A DNA stretch of 64,000 nt from Marinobacter fonticola. GTDB taxonomy: Bacteria; Pseudomonadota; Gammaproteobacteria; Pseudomonadales; Oleiphilaceae. Every line of letters begins with the position of its first letter. Within the stretch, counting starts at the first letter, position 1. Shown here one piece after another: positions 18,404-26,283 of the stretch. The translations under genes were made by a program, and so were the position numbers. The notes beneath the pieces were generated by a model. It was not told where the DNA came from. It ran no database searches and worked only from the letters and a program-made list of their open reading frames with translations. The DNA lies in NCBI RefSeq assembly GCF_008122265.1, contig NZ_CP043042.1, forward strand, positions 3,782,001-3,846,000. The letters run 5' to 3'.

Positions 18404-19383
18404 TGGTGTACAGCAGGCCATGGAAGTCCTTCCCTGAGCAACTGGAACTGCTGAAATCTCGGGGCATGGTGGTCACCGATGAAGCCGCCGCCCTGGATTA
18501 CCTGGAGCGTGTGGGCTACTACCGCCTGAGCGCCTACTGGTATCCATTTCGAAAGTTCGAAGTGGTTCAGGACAATAACACTGGAAAACTTGCCTCCCAG
18601 GCTTTGGACGAGTTCCATCCGGACACTCAGTTTGTCGATGCGGTGCGCCTCTACCTTTTTGATAAGCAGCTGCGTCTGTATCTGGCGGATGCTCTGGAAC
18701 GGATTGAAATTTCCCTGCGGGTAGACCTGTCTTACCTCTTGGGCAAACGCAGCTCTTTTGCCCACATCGAGAACACCAAGGCTCACTTTCACCCAGGCTT
18801 TGCAAGCCGACCGTTCCACAAGGGCAGCCCGCATTCTGCCTTTGATGCCTGGCTGAACAAATACCGGGGGCTGGTCAGTCGCTCCAAGGAAGACTTCGTT
18901 CGGCATTACCACACTAACCATGGTGAAGAACTGCCGATATGGGTAGCAGTGGAGGTGCTGGATTTCGGTGCCATCTCCCAGTTGTTCAGCATGCTCAACG
19001 TTAAAGACCAGCTGACCATTGCCAACCGCTACGGCGTGAACGACTGGAAGGTGTTCAAAAGCTGGCTGTTCAGTCTGAGTTACCTGCGCAACCTGGTAGC
19101 CCACCACAGCCGCCTGTGGAACCGGAACATCACCTCCAAGCCAATGCTCCCCAAACGAGGCGAGATAGCCTGGTGCGATTCGTTCATCGACAACGAAGAC
19201 ACCCGCTTCAAGCCGTTCCTGCTGCTGGCCATTTCACGCACGCTGGTGAAGTCGATATGTCCAAATACCCAGTGGCACAACCGCCTGGCACAACACCTGG
19301 AACAGTTTCCGGAGCAGAACTCATCGAGAAAGCTGGATTTGAGCGGAATGGGGATTACAGAAGACTGGAAGGACTGGTGGTAG
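18403..19383 (+). CDS. Abi_2 (AbiD/AbiF-like) HEPN-fold protein, last cistron of the hsd operon
   Basis: 326 residues. The N-terminus carries the Abi_2 signature: a Lxx(R)GMVVTDEAAALDYL helix followed by VGYYRLSAYWYPFR (38-50). ALERIEISLRVDLSYL (about 97-112) follows. A HEPN-type R-x4-H motif, RNLVAHHSRLWNR, spans R229 to H234. HEPN proteins with this motif are typically metal-independent RNases; Abi_2 members stop phage growth by abortive infection. The ATG overlaps the hsdS stop by one base, so it is translated with the RM subunits. This arrangement recalls prrC, an RNase kept silent by a type I enzyme, but that role is my inference. Confidence 0.88.
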   Translation: MVYSRPWKSFPEQLELLKSRGMVVTDEAAALDYLERVGYYRLSAYWYPFRKFEVVQDNNTGKLASQALDEFHPDTQFVDAVRLYLFDKQLRLYLADALERIEISLRVDLSYLLGKRSSFAHIENTKAHFHPGFASRPFHKGSPHSAFDAWLNKYRGLVSRSKEDFVRHYHTNHGEELPIWVAVEVLDFGAISQLFSMLNVKDQLTIANRYGVNDWKVFKSWLFSLSYLRNLVAHHSRLWNRNITSKPMLPKRGEIAWCDSFIDNEDTRFKPFLLLAISRTLVKSICPNTQWHNRLAQHLEQFPEQNSSRKLDLSGMGITEDWKDWW

Positions 19384-19561
19384 CCAGAAAATAAAAACCC
19401 CAGCGTAAGTTGCAAGCAACCAAGAGGCCAGGGTCATGTTGAGAGAAAGATTAGAGACTAGCCCAACTATTGTCAAGTCGACGCATACGCAGCCTGAAAT
19501 GGCAGCCAGCGATTGGGCATAGTGAAACCTCCAATTTTCAATTAAATGCAGGGAGTCCTAC
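19384..19561. other. Short intergenic region before the Mrr-like gene
   Basis: 178 bases. It contains GTTGC-AA-GCAAC (a tight hairpin near 19408) and A-rich sequence but no clear terminator. The downstream Shine-Dalgarno AGGGAG precedes the GTG start by 5 bases. Confidence 0.4.
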
Positions 19562-20545
19562 GTGGAAAATTCGAAAGTTTATCTCGTTCGCAGTCCCAGT
19601 AAACTCATTACTGAGAACTTGGCGGGTTACGGATGGCCCCAGGTTAACTTTTCAGAAGCAGAAGACATCGCCCGTCTCATGGCGCTATTTGCAGAAAAGA
19701 GCATTAATCCGGGACGTCATCGCAACCAGATAAAGCGATTCTTCGCGATTCAGGAAGGTGACATTGTGGTTGTTCCCCTTCACCGAGCAGCGGCCTTCGG
19801 GATAGCGACAGGCAAGAGGTCTTACGCGAGGGACATTGGTTACGGAGAGAATCGTATTGGCGTGGAATACTTCCGCCACGAAGATGGCTCCGTTGTTCGG
19901 GTGCCTCGCTCGGAACTACCGGAAGCGTTGTCTACTCGGCTCAAAATTCGTATGTCGGTCGTCTCCCTCGGGGAGTTCAACGACGACATCATCCGCATCA
20001 TCAATCAAATTAAGGACAAGGGAGCTGCAAGTTTCGACTCCCATATTCAGGAGTTAGAAGCAGACGCTCTGAGTAGCCTTCGCGAACAACTCCTGAATAA
20101 CATTCGAGCCGGCAAAACCAACCTTGAGAGCGGTGGGATTGGGCTTGAAAAGCTGGTAGCCGAGCTTTTACGCACAGAGGGATATGCAGCAAAGATTCTA
20201 GCCAAAACAGCTTTTGAAGGGCGCGCTGACGCTGATATCGAAGCATTCCGTGAAGACCGTTTCACCTCAAACAAATTGCTGATTCAGGTGAAACATCATA
20301 ACGGCAATACTGGACACCACGCGCTACGGCAGCTTCAACAGCTCGACAGCGATGACGATATTCAGAGGTGGCTCATCACTACCGGGGATGTCCAGCAAGA
20401 GCTGATAGAAGAGGCAGAAGGCCAAGGCATTGGAGTTATGGACGGCGAGCGTTTCGTCGAGTGGGTGATAGAACGCTCTGACCGGCTATCTCCAGCAACA
20501 CTCAATCGGCTTGGATTATCGACGGGGCCTTCATTGCTGATTTAA
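19562..20545 (+). CDS. Mrr-like restriction endonuclease with an N-terminal putative reader domain
   Basis: 327 residues. The C-terminal part (about 188-300) is an Mrr-type PD-(D/E)xK nuclease: GIGLEKLVAELLRTEGY (E196), GRADADIEAF (D225) and LLIQVKHH (Q242-x-K244), the Q-x-K variant of the Mrr family. The N-terminal 145 residues have FFAIQEGDIVVVPLH and AAAFGIATGKRSY strands that look like a small beta-rich PUA-like fold, which could read modified bases; this is inference. GTG start at 19562 with AGGGAG. Mrr enzymes act on modified DNA (type IV), which complements the adjacent type I system. It has its own gap and may be transcribed separately. Confidence 0.82.
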   Translation: MENSKVYLVRSPSKLITENLAGYGWPQVNFSEAEDIARLMALFAEKSINPGRHRNQIKRFFAIQEGDIVVVPLHRAAAFGIATGKRSYARDIGYGENRIGVEYFRHEDGSVVRVPRSELPEALSTRLKIRMSVVSLGEFNDDIIRIINQIKDKGAASFDSHIQELEADALSSLREQLLNNIRAGKTNLESGGIGLEKLVAELLRTEGYAAKILAKTAFEGRADADIEAFREDRFTSNKLLIQVKHHNGNTGHHALRQLQQLDSDDDIQRWLITTGDVQQELIEEAEGQGIGVMDGERFVEWVIERSDRLSPATLNRLGLSTGPSLLI

Positions 20546-20683
20546 CAACGGGTTACAAAGATGCCCTCTCAATTAAAATCGCAGATAATGAAGCTACCAG
20601 TCACTCCGCTGACCTACCTTGCCCAGGATGAGAAATGGCGTTATGACTGGCGCTCTTCACAGCGGACGCTTCCCCGGAGTCGA

Positions 20684-20703
20684 AACTGCCCCATGGGGCA
20701 GTT
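20684..20703. repeat. 20-bp perfect palindrome
   Basis: AACTGCCCCATGGGGCAGTT is self-complementary over 20 bases. It lies in a gene-free stretch at the end of the defence block. It may be a protein-binding site or a remnant of a mobile element end. Confidence 0.6.
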
Positions 20704-20770
20704 ATGGGACAGTAACTGATAAAATCAGGCGGTTACTGACGGCATCTAGCAAGATCAGTAAAGCGGTACC

Positions 20771-20802
20771 GGGGAGAAACGGGGACGGGGAGAAATGGGG
20801 AC
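20771..20802 (+). repeat. Two 16-bp tandem repeats, G-rich
   Basis: GGGGAGAAACGGGGAC is followed directly by GGGGAGAAATGGGGAC (one mismatch), then CGAGATCTATTAG. From memory, similar G-rich ends flank IS200-like/REP-associated transposase genes in related bacteria; no transposase is visible here. Confidence 0.6.
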
Positions 20803-20877
20803 CGAGATCTATTAGAGGCAACCACCGAATTAACCGCCAGCCACTTTGCCGTTGTTCGGCTCGTCATCACCGTCACC

Positions 20878-21177
20878 TTCCGGATCCGTAGTTCAACGGC
20901 ACGTTCTCGCAGAATGCGTTTCTTCTCTGCGTCTGCAAATCGCTTCTAGACCTGACGAATCAGGGGGCTGATAGCCAATGCCATTGATCTCAGCGATCAT
21001 CTTGTAATCGTCAATGAGCGACTGCTGCAAGCGAATGGAAATCGGCTTCAAGCCGACGGCTTCGTTCAGCGGGCTTCATCGACGTTGGTCGATACACGCA
21101 CATATTCTTCATCGCGCCCAAGACTCCCGTCTTCCCAGACCTTCGGGCGTGCCTTCTATCTTGCGATGCTTACCCAT
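20878..21177 (-). pseudogene. Decayed CopG-family antitoxin gene (BrnA-like)
   Basis: Reading the minus strand from ATG 21177 with GGAGGAGAGC ahead of it, I can follow a CopG-type antitoxin through three reading frames. MGKHRKIEGTPE is followed by WEDGSLGRDEEYVRVS, then LNEAVGLKPISIRLQ, SLIDDYKMIAEINGIGYQP and RFADAEKKRILRERA. At least three frameshifts (near 21140, 21069 and 20970) and one TAG break it. The ribbon-helix-helix core (ISIRL...LIDDYKMIA) is still readable. Such antitoxins usually pair with a BrnT-type toxin; no toxin gene remains in the 200 bases upstream. Confidence 0.75.
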
Positions 21178-21391
21178 AATGCTCTCCTCCAGTCGCCTTA
21201 ATTCTTATGCGCTGTTCCCTTGCCCGACAATCAGCCGCAAACAACTGCTTAACCTATGTTATTGCTTAGATTGTTAATTTTAGCGACTTGTATAAATATA
21301 AGAACTGGCGACTCGGCTGGGGATGCAACACGCATGGTCGAACACCCCCGCACAGATAACCACCCATTAACGACCGGACAAAGGACGGCCA

Positions 21392-22249
21392 ATGAACTCC
21401 AATGTAAGTGATCTCTCCCACTTCGATTCTTCACTTGCACCGCTACTTCGCAAACTTGGCAAACACGTTTCGCTCACCCCAGCGGATGTGCACCAGCTGC
21501 AACAACTCGTCGTCCGCAAAGAGGAATTCCGCAAAGGCGATGAAGTGATTGTCCGCGGCAGGCACCACGAAGAAATTCATGTCATCGAAGAAGGCTGGGC
21601 CTCTCAGGATATTCTGTTGGAAGATGGTCAGATCTGCATCATTGGCTTCCTGCTGCCCGGAGATACCACAGAGATCAATAGTTCCCTGACACCGACGTCT
21701 GACTTTGCCGTTAAGGCAATCACTCCGCTGAAAACCATGCGCATAGCCTCCAAAGAGCTGAAGAAGGTGCTGGCCGGTAACCCCAACCTCACCCGTGCTT
21801 TTTCATTGGTCAAGCTGGGCGGCGAAGCCATCGATCGGGAACTGCTGATTAACGTGACGGCAAAACCTGCCGAACAACGGCTCGCGAACCTGCTCTGCGA
21901 GCTCGCATTCCGGGCCAGCACGGTCCAACCGGAAAATCCTGTGCGAGGAGAAAACCATACCCACGCGGGGGGAAAAAATGGACAGCCGCAGGCCAATGCG
22001 TCGCTAAAGATCCCGCTGACCCAGGCCCACCTGGCCCGGGCGCTGGGCCTGTCTGCCGTTCATGTTAATCGGGTGGTTAAGCGATTGCGGCAGGAGGGGC
22101 TGGTCGCGGTGACTTCGGGAAACATCACCGTGCTGGACTGGTCAGCGCTGGCAAACTTCGGCAGTTTCCATAGCCATTATCTGACCCAGTATCAGAGCGA
22201 ACCGGACGAGCCGTTCGCGCAAATGGCGTCTAGTGTGCCATGCGGTTAA
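21392..22249 (+). CDS. Crp/Fnr family transcriptional regulator
   Basis: 285 residues. An N-terminal cyclic-nucleotide-binding-like domain (about 20-140; EEFRKGDEVIVRGRHHEEIHVIEEGW, GFLLPGD) is followed by a dimer helix and a winged HTH (about 206-247; LTQAHLARALGLSAVHVNRVVKRLRQEGLV). An unusual polar insertion (about 186-204; NPVRGENHTHAGGKNGQ region) separates them. No Fnr-type cysteine cluster is seen, so it is not a classic oxygen sensor. The final residues (SVPCG) and the TAA lie inside the inverted-repeat element that starts at 22229, so the native C-terminus may have been replaced. AAGGACGG precedes ATG 21392. Confidence 0.9.
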   Translation: MNSNVSDLSHFDSSLAPLLRKLGKHVSLTPADVHQLQQLVVRKEEFRKGDEVIVRGRHHEEIHVIEEGWASQDILLEDGQICIIGFLLPGDTTEINSSLTPTSDFAVKAITPLKTMRIASKELKKVLAGNPNLTRAFSLVKLGGEAIDRELLINVTAKPAEQRLANLLCELAFRASTVQPENPVRGENHTHAGGKNGQPQANASLKIPLTQAHLARALGLSAVHVNRVVKRLRQEGLVAVTSGNITVLDWSALANFGSFHSHYLTQYQSEPDEPFAQMASSVPCG

Positions 22250-22266
22250 TTCGCTGATCTACTGAT

Positions 22267-22357
22267 CCCCTGAGAGCTTTGAGAGCAAGGCGCGGTGGCG
22301 AAGGTTCGGTGGTTCCAAATCGAGCCAGCGCAACGCGGCTATCAAAGCTCTCAGGGG
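22267..22357. repeat. Inner stem-loop 1 of the palindromic element
   Basis: Arms 22267-22286 and 22338-22357 (CCCCTGAGAGCTTTGAGAGC and its complement) pair at 19 of 20 positions. Confidence 0.9.
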
Positions 22358-22367
22358 CTCCCGAAGG

Positions 22368-22465
22368 GCGCGTCGCTGACGACGCTGGGCCGTCGTTCCC
22401 AAACCTTGACGGGGAACCACCCCGCCTGCGGCTTGGCGCCTTGTCCAGCGTCGTCAGCGACGCGC
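22368..22465. repeat. Inner stem-loop 2 of the palindromic element
   Basis: Arms 22368-22388 and 22445-22465 are a perfect 21-bp inverted repeat with a GC-rich 56-base loop. Confidence 0.9.
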
Positions 22466-22650
22466 AGTAGATCAGCGAATTAACCGCACGGCACACTAGA
22501 AGTGCAGGATGAAAAGGCTGGTGTCAGAACTCTCCCTGACAAGTCACACCACTGTGCAGGTGTCGCTTCCGCCAGGCATCCCAGCCGGCATCGTTTTAAA
22601 CAACGCTATCGGTTTCACGATCACTGGTTAATCCACGCGCGGACGTCGAT

Positions 22651-22896
22651 TCAAGCCCGGCGTTCCAGCGGTTCGCCCTGTGCAATCAGGTTGAACTGCC
22701 ACTCCCCTGCACAGTAGGCGCATAGGTGGGCGCGCCTGAAGAGCGTTTTTGCCGGTCGCAATGCCGTCTCGGGCCGGTGGTGATAGCCGAGTAAGCGGCA
22801 TTCATGCGACTCAGGTAGGAGACTGCAGCCCTCAACATGGACTTCATGGCTGCCGTTCGGGTGCGGAACCTTATCGACAAAGTATCTGTTAGCCAT
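22651..22896 (-). CDS. Small conserved hypothetical protein with C...CxxC pattern
   Basis: 81 residues. ANRYFVDKVPHPNGSHEVHVEGCSLLP at the N-terminus, LGYHHRPETALRPAK in the middle and CAYC near residue 61 form a pattern I recognise from a widespread family of short uncharacterised proteins (HEVH-x2-C...GYF...A...AK...GC-YC). Cysteines and histidines could bind a metal. No signal peptide. No partner gene next to it suggests a role. ATG at 22896. Confidence 0.7.
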   Translation of the reverse strand: MANRYFVDKVPHPNGSHEVHVEGCSLLPESHECRLLGYHHRPETALRPAKTLFRRAHLCAYCAGEWQFNLIAQGEPLERRA

Positions 22897-23218
22897 AAGT
22901 CAGATCCTCATGAAGCTCTCATACTGCTCTACTAGAAAGCCTCCGCACGCCCCTCGATTCAAGTTAATTTGCCTTCCCTGACCGGCTTTTAATGGTGCGA
23001 ATACGAACCGACTTTTCGTTTACCAACAGCGCTTCGAGAGAACACCGGTAGCGACTGAACTTACTCCTCACCCGTGATTTTAAAGAGGTTTGTTTAATGC
23101 CTACCATTTTTTAATGTGCTTCATTTTGGTCCAGCTAATGCTTTATCGGTAACCGCCCCAACCCTAATGAAGCACATTGTATCCTCAGTAGCCTGTGCGA
23201 CTGATGCCCCACCGGCGA
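22897..23218. other. Intergenic region with a 13-bp inverted repeat
   Basis: About 320 bases without a supported gene. It carries the perfect inverted repeat 23113-23125 / 23166-23178 described separately, and the promoter of the 81-residue gene must lie at its left end. Otherwise I see nothing. Confidence 0.5.
23113..23178. repeat. 13-bp perfect inverted repeat
   Basis: AATGTGCTTCATT and AATGAAGCACATT with a 40-base spacer, starting about 40 bases downstream of the DUF2959 gene. No T-tract in the direction of that gene. Confidence 0.75.
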
Positions 23219-23905
23219 TTACTGGCCATTCTGGAAGCGCTGGATAAACGCTTCGGATTCGGCGATGGAAGCTTCCATATTCTGTATGAGCGCATCCACA
23301 TCCTGACGGATATTGCCTAGCTCGTTTTCAAGTGACCCGATCGCCTGAGCGTTAAGGTTGTGCTTGAGGAACAGCACCTGATCCTCGAAGGCCTGCAACA
23401 CCGGATCCATGCGCTCCTCCGCCTGATGCATACGATCAACGAGCTGGCTGTACTGCTGGCGGGTTTCGCGCAGTTGTTCTTCGCTGGACTGACGCAAGGA
23501 GGCGCTTTCATACGCGTCCAGTTCGTCTTCCCACTCCTCGAACAGAGCACCGGAAACATCCTCCACAGCATCAATGCGGTCGCTCACCTCTTGAGCCACA
23601 TCCTGACTGTCTTCGAAGGCGCTACTGATCCGCGCATATTTTTCCTTCAATTCGGTATCCGGCGAACCGACTACACTCTGGAACCGCTCAAGGGCAGACC
23701 GGAAAGTCTCTTGCGCCTCGGACTGGGCGTCTCGCGCTTCTTCGACACGATCCACGAGGATCTCCCGCTTTTCAAAGCCTAGATTCTCCATAGCGCTGTA
23801 ATACATGGAACTGCAGCCGCCTAAGGCCAACGCCATTAGGCAGAGCGAGAGTAGTTGGACGAACGAACCGTACTGCAGATTCGGGGTTGGTTTACGGTTG
23901 AGCAT
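23219..23905 (-). CDS. DUF2959 family lipoprotein
   Basis: 228 residues. A signal peptide with lipobox LGGC (cleavage before C30, then SSMYYSAMENLGFEKREILVDRVEEARDAQ) points to a lipid-anchored envelope protein. The remainder is a long helical, coiled-coil-like body rich in E, Q, D and R. SMYYxAMExxGxxKRxILVxRVExAR is the hallmark of DUF2959. Function unknown. Start ATG 23905 with AAAGGAGGG ahead, a strong Shine-Dalgarno. Confidence 0.88.
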   Translation of the reverse strand: MLNRKPTPNLQYGSFVQLLSLCLMALALGGCSSMYYSAMENLGFEKREILVDRVEEARDAQSEAQETFRSALERFQSVVGSPDTELKEKYARISSAFEDSQDVAQEVSDRIDAVEDVSGALFEEWEDELDAYESASLRQSSEEQLRETRQQYSQLVDRMHQAEERMDPVLQAFEDQVLFLKHNLNAQAIGSLENELGNIRQDVDALIQNMEASIAESEAFIQRFQNGQ

Positions 23906-24157
23906 CAGTTCCCTCCTTTAAAATTAGTGTCGCTGAGTCGATACCCAGCGCCGTATTCTTTTTACCTTGCGCCTATCTCCACCGGGACACAATTGACTCC
24001 ACAGGGGGCCAACTGGCGTCACGAGCACACTGTGGGCTTTACTTTTGCCCTTGGGATAACGCAACTGGGCTGCCTGCAACTTGCGAATCCCGCCAGGTCG
24101 TATACAACTGTGTAAAGAGACTTACAAGAATTGGCCACAACATAGGATAGAACCCAT

Positions 24158-24433
24158 ATGCCCTTTACCCCGGAACTGGTTGCGGAACTCAACTTGCTGG
24201 CGCTATTCAATCTGCATTCGACACAGGAGGGTATCAAAGTCCACCAGCACTCTGCTTCGCCCGAAGCGGTAGCCGCCGCCGAGCGGCTGTATAGCAAAGG
24301 GCTGACAACGCAAATGGACGGCGGTTACCTCACGCAACTGGGTATAGAAGTGGCCGAGCACGCGCAACGGGTGCAGGATATTCTTGCCCACTCTCCTAAG
24401 CAGACCCAACAGAACCCATCTCAACAGTATTGA
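24158..24433 (+). CDS. TIGR02647-type conserved hypothetical protein
   Basis: 91 residues. MPFTPELVAELNLLALFNL...TQEGIKVHQHSASPEAVAAAERL...KGLTTQMDGGYLTQLGIEVAEHAQ matches, from memory, the TIGR02647 family of small gammaproteobacterial proteins with a winged-helix-like layout (GL-T-x-DGGYLT-x-LG). A DNA-binding role is possible but unproven. The tail is Q/P/S rich. AGGA lies 10 bases before the ATG. Converges with the next gene. Confidence 0.8.
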   Translation: MPFTPELVAELNLLALFNLHSTQEGIKVHQHSASPEAVAAAERLYSKGLTTQMDGGYLTQLGIEVAEHAQRVQDILAHSPKQTQQNPSQQY

Positions 24434-24452
24434 GCTTAATAGGAATGAACAC

Positions 24453-24650
24453 TTATTCACCGGTGGCCGGCGCCACCATATCCACGAACTGGCAAGCCTC
24501 GTCGAAGGTCGGGAAAGTCTGAAGCACTTCCTGGCCGACGATTTCCACATCGTATGTCAGGTCACGGGGGCAAGGCGCTTTTTCGCAGGGGCGGGCCACA
24601 ATCCGCAGCAAGCCGCGTTCGAGCAATACAGTGTTTTGCGTAACAGCCAT
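24453..24650 (-). CDS. Small hypothetical protein
   Basis: 65 residues from ATG 24650 (MAVTQNTVLLERGLLRIVARP), preceded by CAGGAACG. A longer frame from 24719 exists but lacks a ribosome-binding site. The CEKAPCPRDLTYDVEI segment carries a C-x4-C pair, and the C-terminus is amphipathic (FDEACQFVDMV). I do not recognise a family with certainty. Confidence 0.6.
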   Translation of the reverse strand: MAVTQNTVLLERGLLRIVARPCEKAPCPRDLTYDVEIVGQEVLQTFPTFDEACQFVDMVAPATGE

Positions 24651-25342
24651 TAAACGCGTTCCTGTTGTTTTTTTGTCTGAACGACTTGAGTGTACAGTAA
24701 GCCTCCTTCCCGGGCGCATGCCGTAAAAACTAACAGAATCAGACCCTCGTTAAGATTAAAACCGTATCTTTTTGTGACGCGTATCGCCCTCCGCGGTATT
24801 TATGAAGTTCGCCGTAAGCGTCTATCTACACTCTGTTTTTTTGACTTTTACGTCTTAAATCACCGGCATCGCCGATCCCAGCCAAGTCATGCGCCTATTG
24901 ATTTTTACCCCAACAGTCCGTAAAACTTTATGCTATCAAGCCGCGTTCCATACGCAATTTCCGTGTCGGCAAAATCCATCAGCACGGCAATTGTCGGACA
25001 AGGTCCACAAAACGAGAAAGGCAATGCCGAGGTCGGTGATCCCGACTAAGACGGCTGGAAAAAGCAGAATGCAAAGCCTTCAAATAACGACAGACCCATC
25101 AACAATCCCTACGGTGATTCGTCCGCGCCTTCAACCGGCCGCACTGATCGGACAGTCTCCCGTGGCTAAGCTTGTGCTCGCGAAAGTCCTCGACGAGTAG
25201 ATTCCCCCCTCACCCTCTTGCATCGGATGCAGTAGCCTCGTTAACCACGTGGAGTTCGTGGTTCAGTGGGTTAGTGCAGCCGCTCGAATGCGTCTATCTT
25301 TATCGAGTACCGACTGTTTCAGAACAGGACCAGGAGTCATCC
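24651..25342. other. Long intergenic region upstream of the ABC transporter operon
   Basis: About 690 bases, AT-richer than the flanks to about 24960. A 43-codon frame at 25069-25200 (ends [11 protein letters not shown]) is the only candidate for a small protein; its ribosome-binding site is weak and I do not call it. The last 140 bases should hold the transporter promoter. I saw no ArgR half-site (TGTCGC) here. Confidence 0.5.
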
Positions 25343-26113
25343 ATGGCGGACAACGCGCCCTTGATCTGTAAAGACATCCACAAAACCTTCAACGATAACG
25401 AGGTCCTCAAGGGGATTTCACTGGAAACCCGCAAAGGCGATGTGGTGTCGCTGATCGGCAGCTCCGGTTCCGGCAAGAGTACCTTCCTGCGCTGTATCAA
25501 CCTCCTGGAAACGCCCACATCCGGGGAGGTGATCGTTCACGGTGACCCCATTCGGTTCAAGCACAATCGCAAGGGCACGCGTATTCCGGCAGATACCAAA
25601 CAGGTGGAATTGATTCGCGCCAAGCTCTCCATGGTGTTCCAGAGCTTCAACCTTTGGTCCCACATGACGGTACTGGAAAACATCATCGAAGCGCCGATCC
25701 ACGTACTTAAAGTGCCCAAGAAAGAGGCCATCGAACGTGCCGAAGGCTACCTGCACAAGGTCGGCATCTACGAGCGCAAAGATTACTACCCGTCGCAGAT
25801 GTCCGGTGGCCAGCAGCAGCGTGCGGCTATTGCGCGCGCATTGGCGATGGAGCCGGAAGTCATGCTGTTCGACGAGCCCACCTCGGCCCTGGACCCGGAA
25901 TTGGTCGGCGAAGTGTTGCGCGTCATGCAGAGTCTGGCCGAAGAAGGCCGCACGATGATCGTGGTGACCCATGAGATGGCCTTTGCCAGGGATGTGTCCT
26001 CGCAGGTCCTGTTCTTGCATCAAGGGCGTATTGAAGAACAAGGGACCCCGGAAAAAGTCTTCGACAATCCCGACTCGGAACGTATGAAACAGTTTCTGGC
26101 ACCCAACTTCTAA
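25343..26113 (+). CDS. aotP: Polar amino acid (arginine/ornithine-type) ABC transporter, ATP-binding protein
   Basis: 256 residues. Walker [11 protein letters not shown]-loop [13 protein letters not shown], signature [15 protein letters not shown], Walker [13 protein letters not shown] and the switch His in VVTHEMAFA are all present, typical of the HisP/AotP/ArtP group. ATG 25343 ([12 protein letters not shown]) is chosen over an upstream in-frame start because CAGGAG sits 9 bases ahead. It leads a transporter operon that ends with astE, so arginine or ornithine is the likely substrate; the symbol is by analogy with Pseudomonas aot. Confidence 0.93.
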   Translation: MADNAPLICKDIHKTFNDNEVLKGISLETRKGDVVSLIGSSGSGKSTFLRCINLLETPTSGEVIVHGDPIRFKHNRKGTRIPADTKQVELIRAKLSMVFQSFNLWSHMTVLENIIEAPIHVLKVPKKEAIERAEGYLHKVGIYERKDYYPSQMSGGQQQRAAIARALAMEPEVMLFDEPTSALDPELVGEVLRVMQSLAEEGRTMIVVTHEMAFARDVSSQVLFLHQGRIEEQGTPEKVFDNPDSERMKQFLAPNF

Positions 26114-26226
26114 GGAGCCTAGGTACAAGTCCTGAATACCTTCTGGTGTTCGGAGGCTCCCGAAACCGAATTCTGATCCGTCACGGCAGGTGCTACCTTG
26201 GCCCTGTCAAAACAGTTCAGAGATAA

Positions 26227-26244
26227 GGCGGTGCCTGCACCGCC
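26227..26244 (+). repeat. GC-rich hairpin in aotP-aotJ gap
   Basis: GGCGGTG-CCTG-CACCGCC, a 7-bp stem 40 bases before the binding-protein gene, followed by A-rich sequence. Possibly an mRNA processing or 5'-stabilising structure. Confidence 0.5.
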
Positions 26245-26283
26245 GATAAAAAAGCCAAACGGCAAACAATGGAGAAGCGACTC

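Larger units (their letters stand above)
20546..21391. other. Gene-poor end of the defence block
   Basis: About 850 bases between the Mrr-like gene and the crp-like gene. It holds the palindrome, the G-rich tandem repeat and the antitoxin pseudogene described separately. Short open frames here (for example 43 codons from 20588) have no recognisable features. The last 200 bases are AT-rich and should carry the promoter of the crp-like gene. Confidence 0.6.
22229..22500. mobile_element. 272-bp compound palindromic (MITE-like) element
   Basis: Outer arms 22229-22264 and 22465-22500 match at 35 of 36 positions in inverted orientation and both end in TCTAG/CTAGA. Inside lie two further stem-loops, 22267-22357 and 22368-22465, so a single strand could fold into a three-way junction. 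There is no coding capacity. The element overlaps the 3' end of the crp-like gene and provides its stop codon. The CTAG at each end may be a duplicated target or part of the termini. Confidence 0.85.

Noticed and set aside
20588..20722. Short frame overlapping the 20-bp palindrome
   Set aside because: No ribosome-binding site; composition looks like non-coding sequence.
22229..22500. Integron attC site
   Set aside because: The arms contain GTTAATT, which does not fit the GTTRRRY core; no integrase and no cassette array are visible.
22509..22631. 40-codon open frame after the palindromic element
   Set aside because: The apparent GG of a Shine-Dalgarno abuts the ATG, and there is no family resemblance.
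25069..25200. 43-codon frame upstream of the ABC transporter
   Set aside because: Only a weak ribosome-binding site and no recognisable features; kept as a note in the intergenic entry.
12434..25342. CRISPR array or tyrosine integrase of a tRNA-borne island
   Set aside because: No regularly spaced repeats and no integrase-like protein in any frame.
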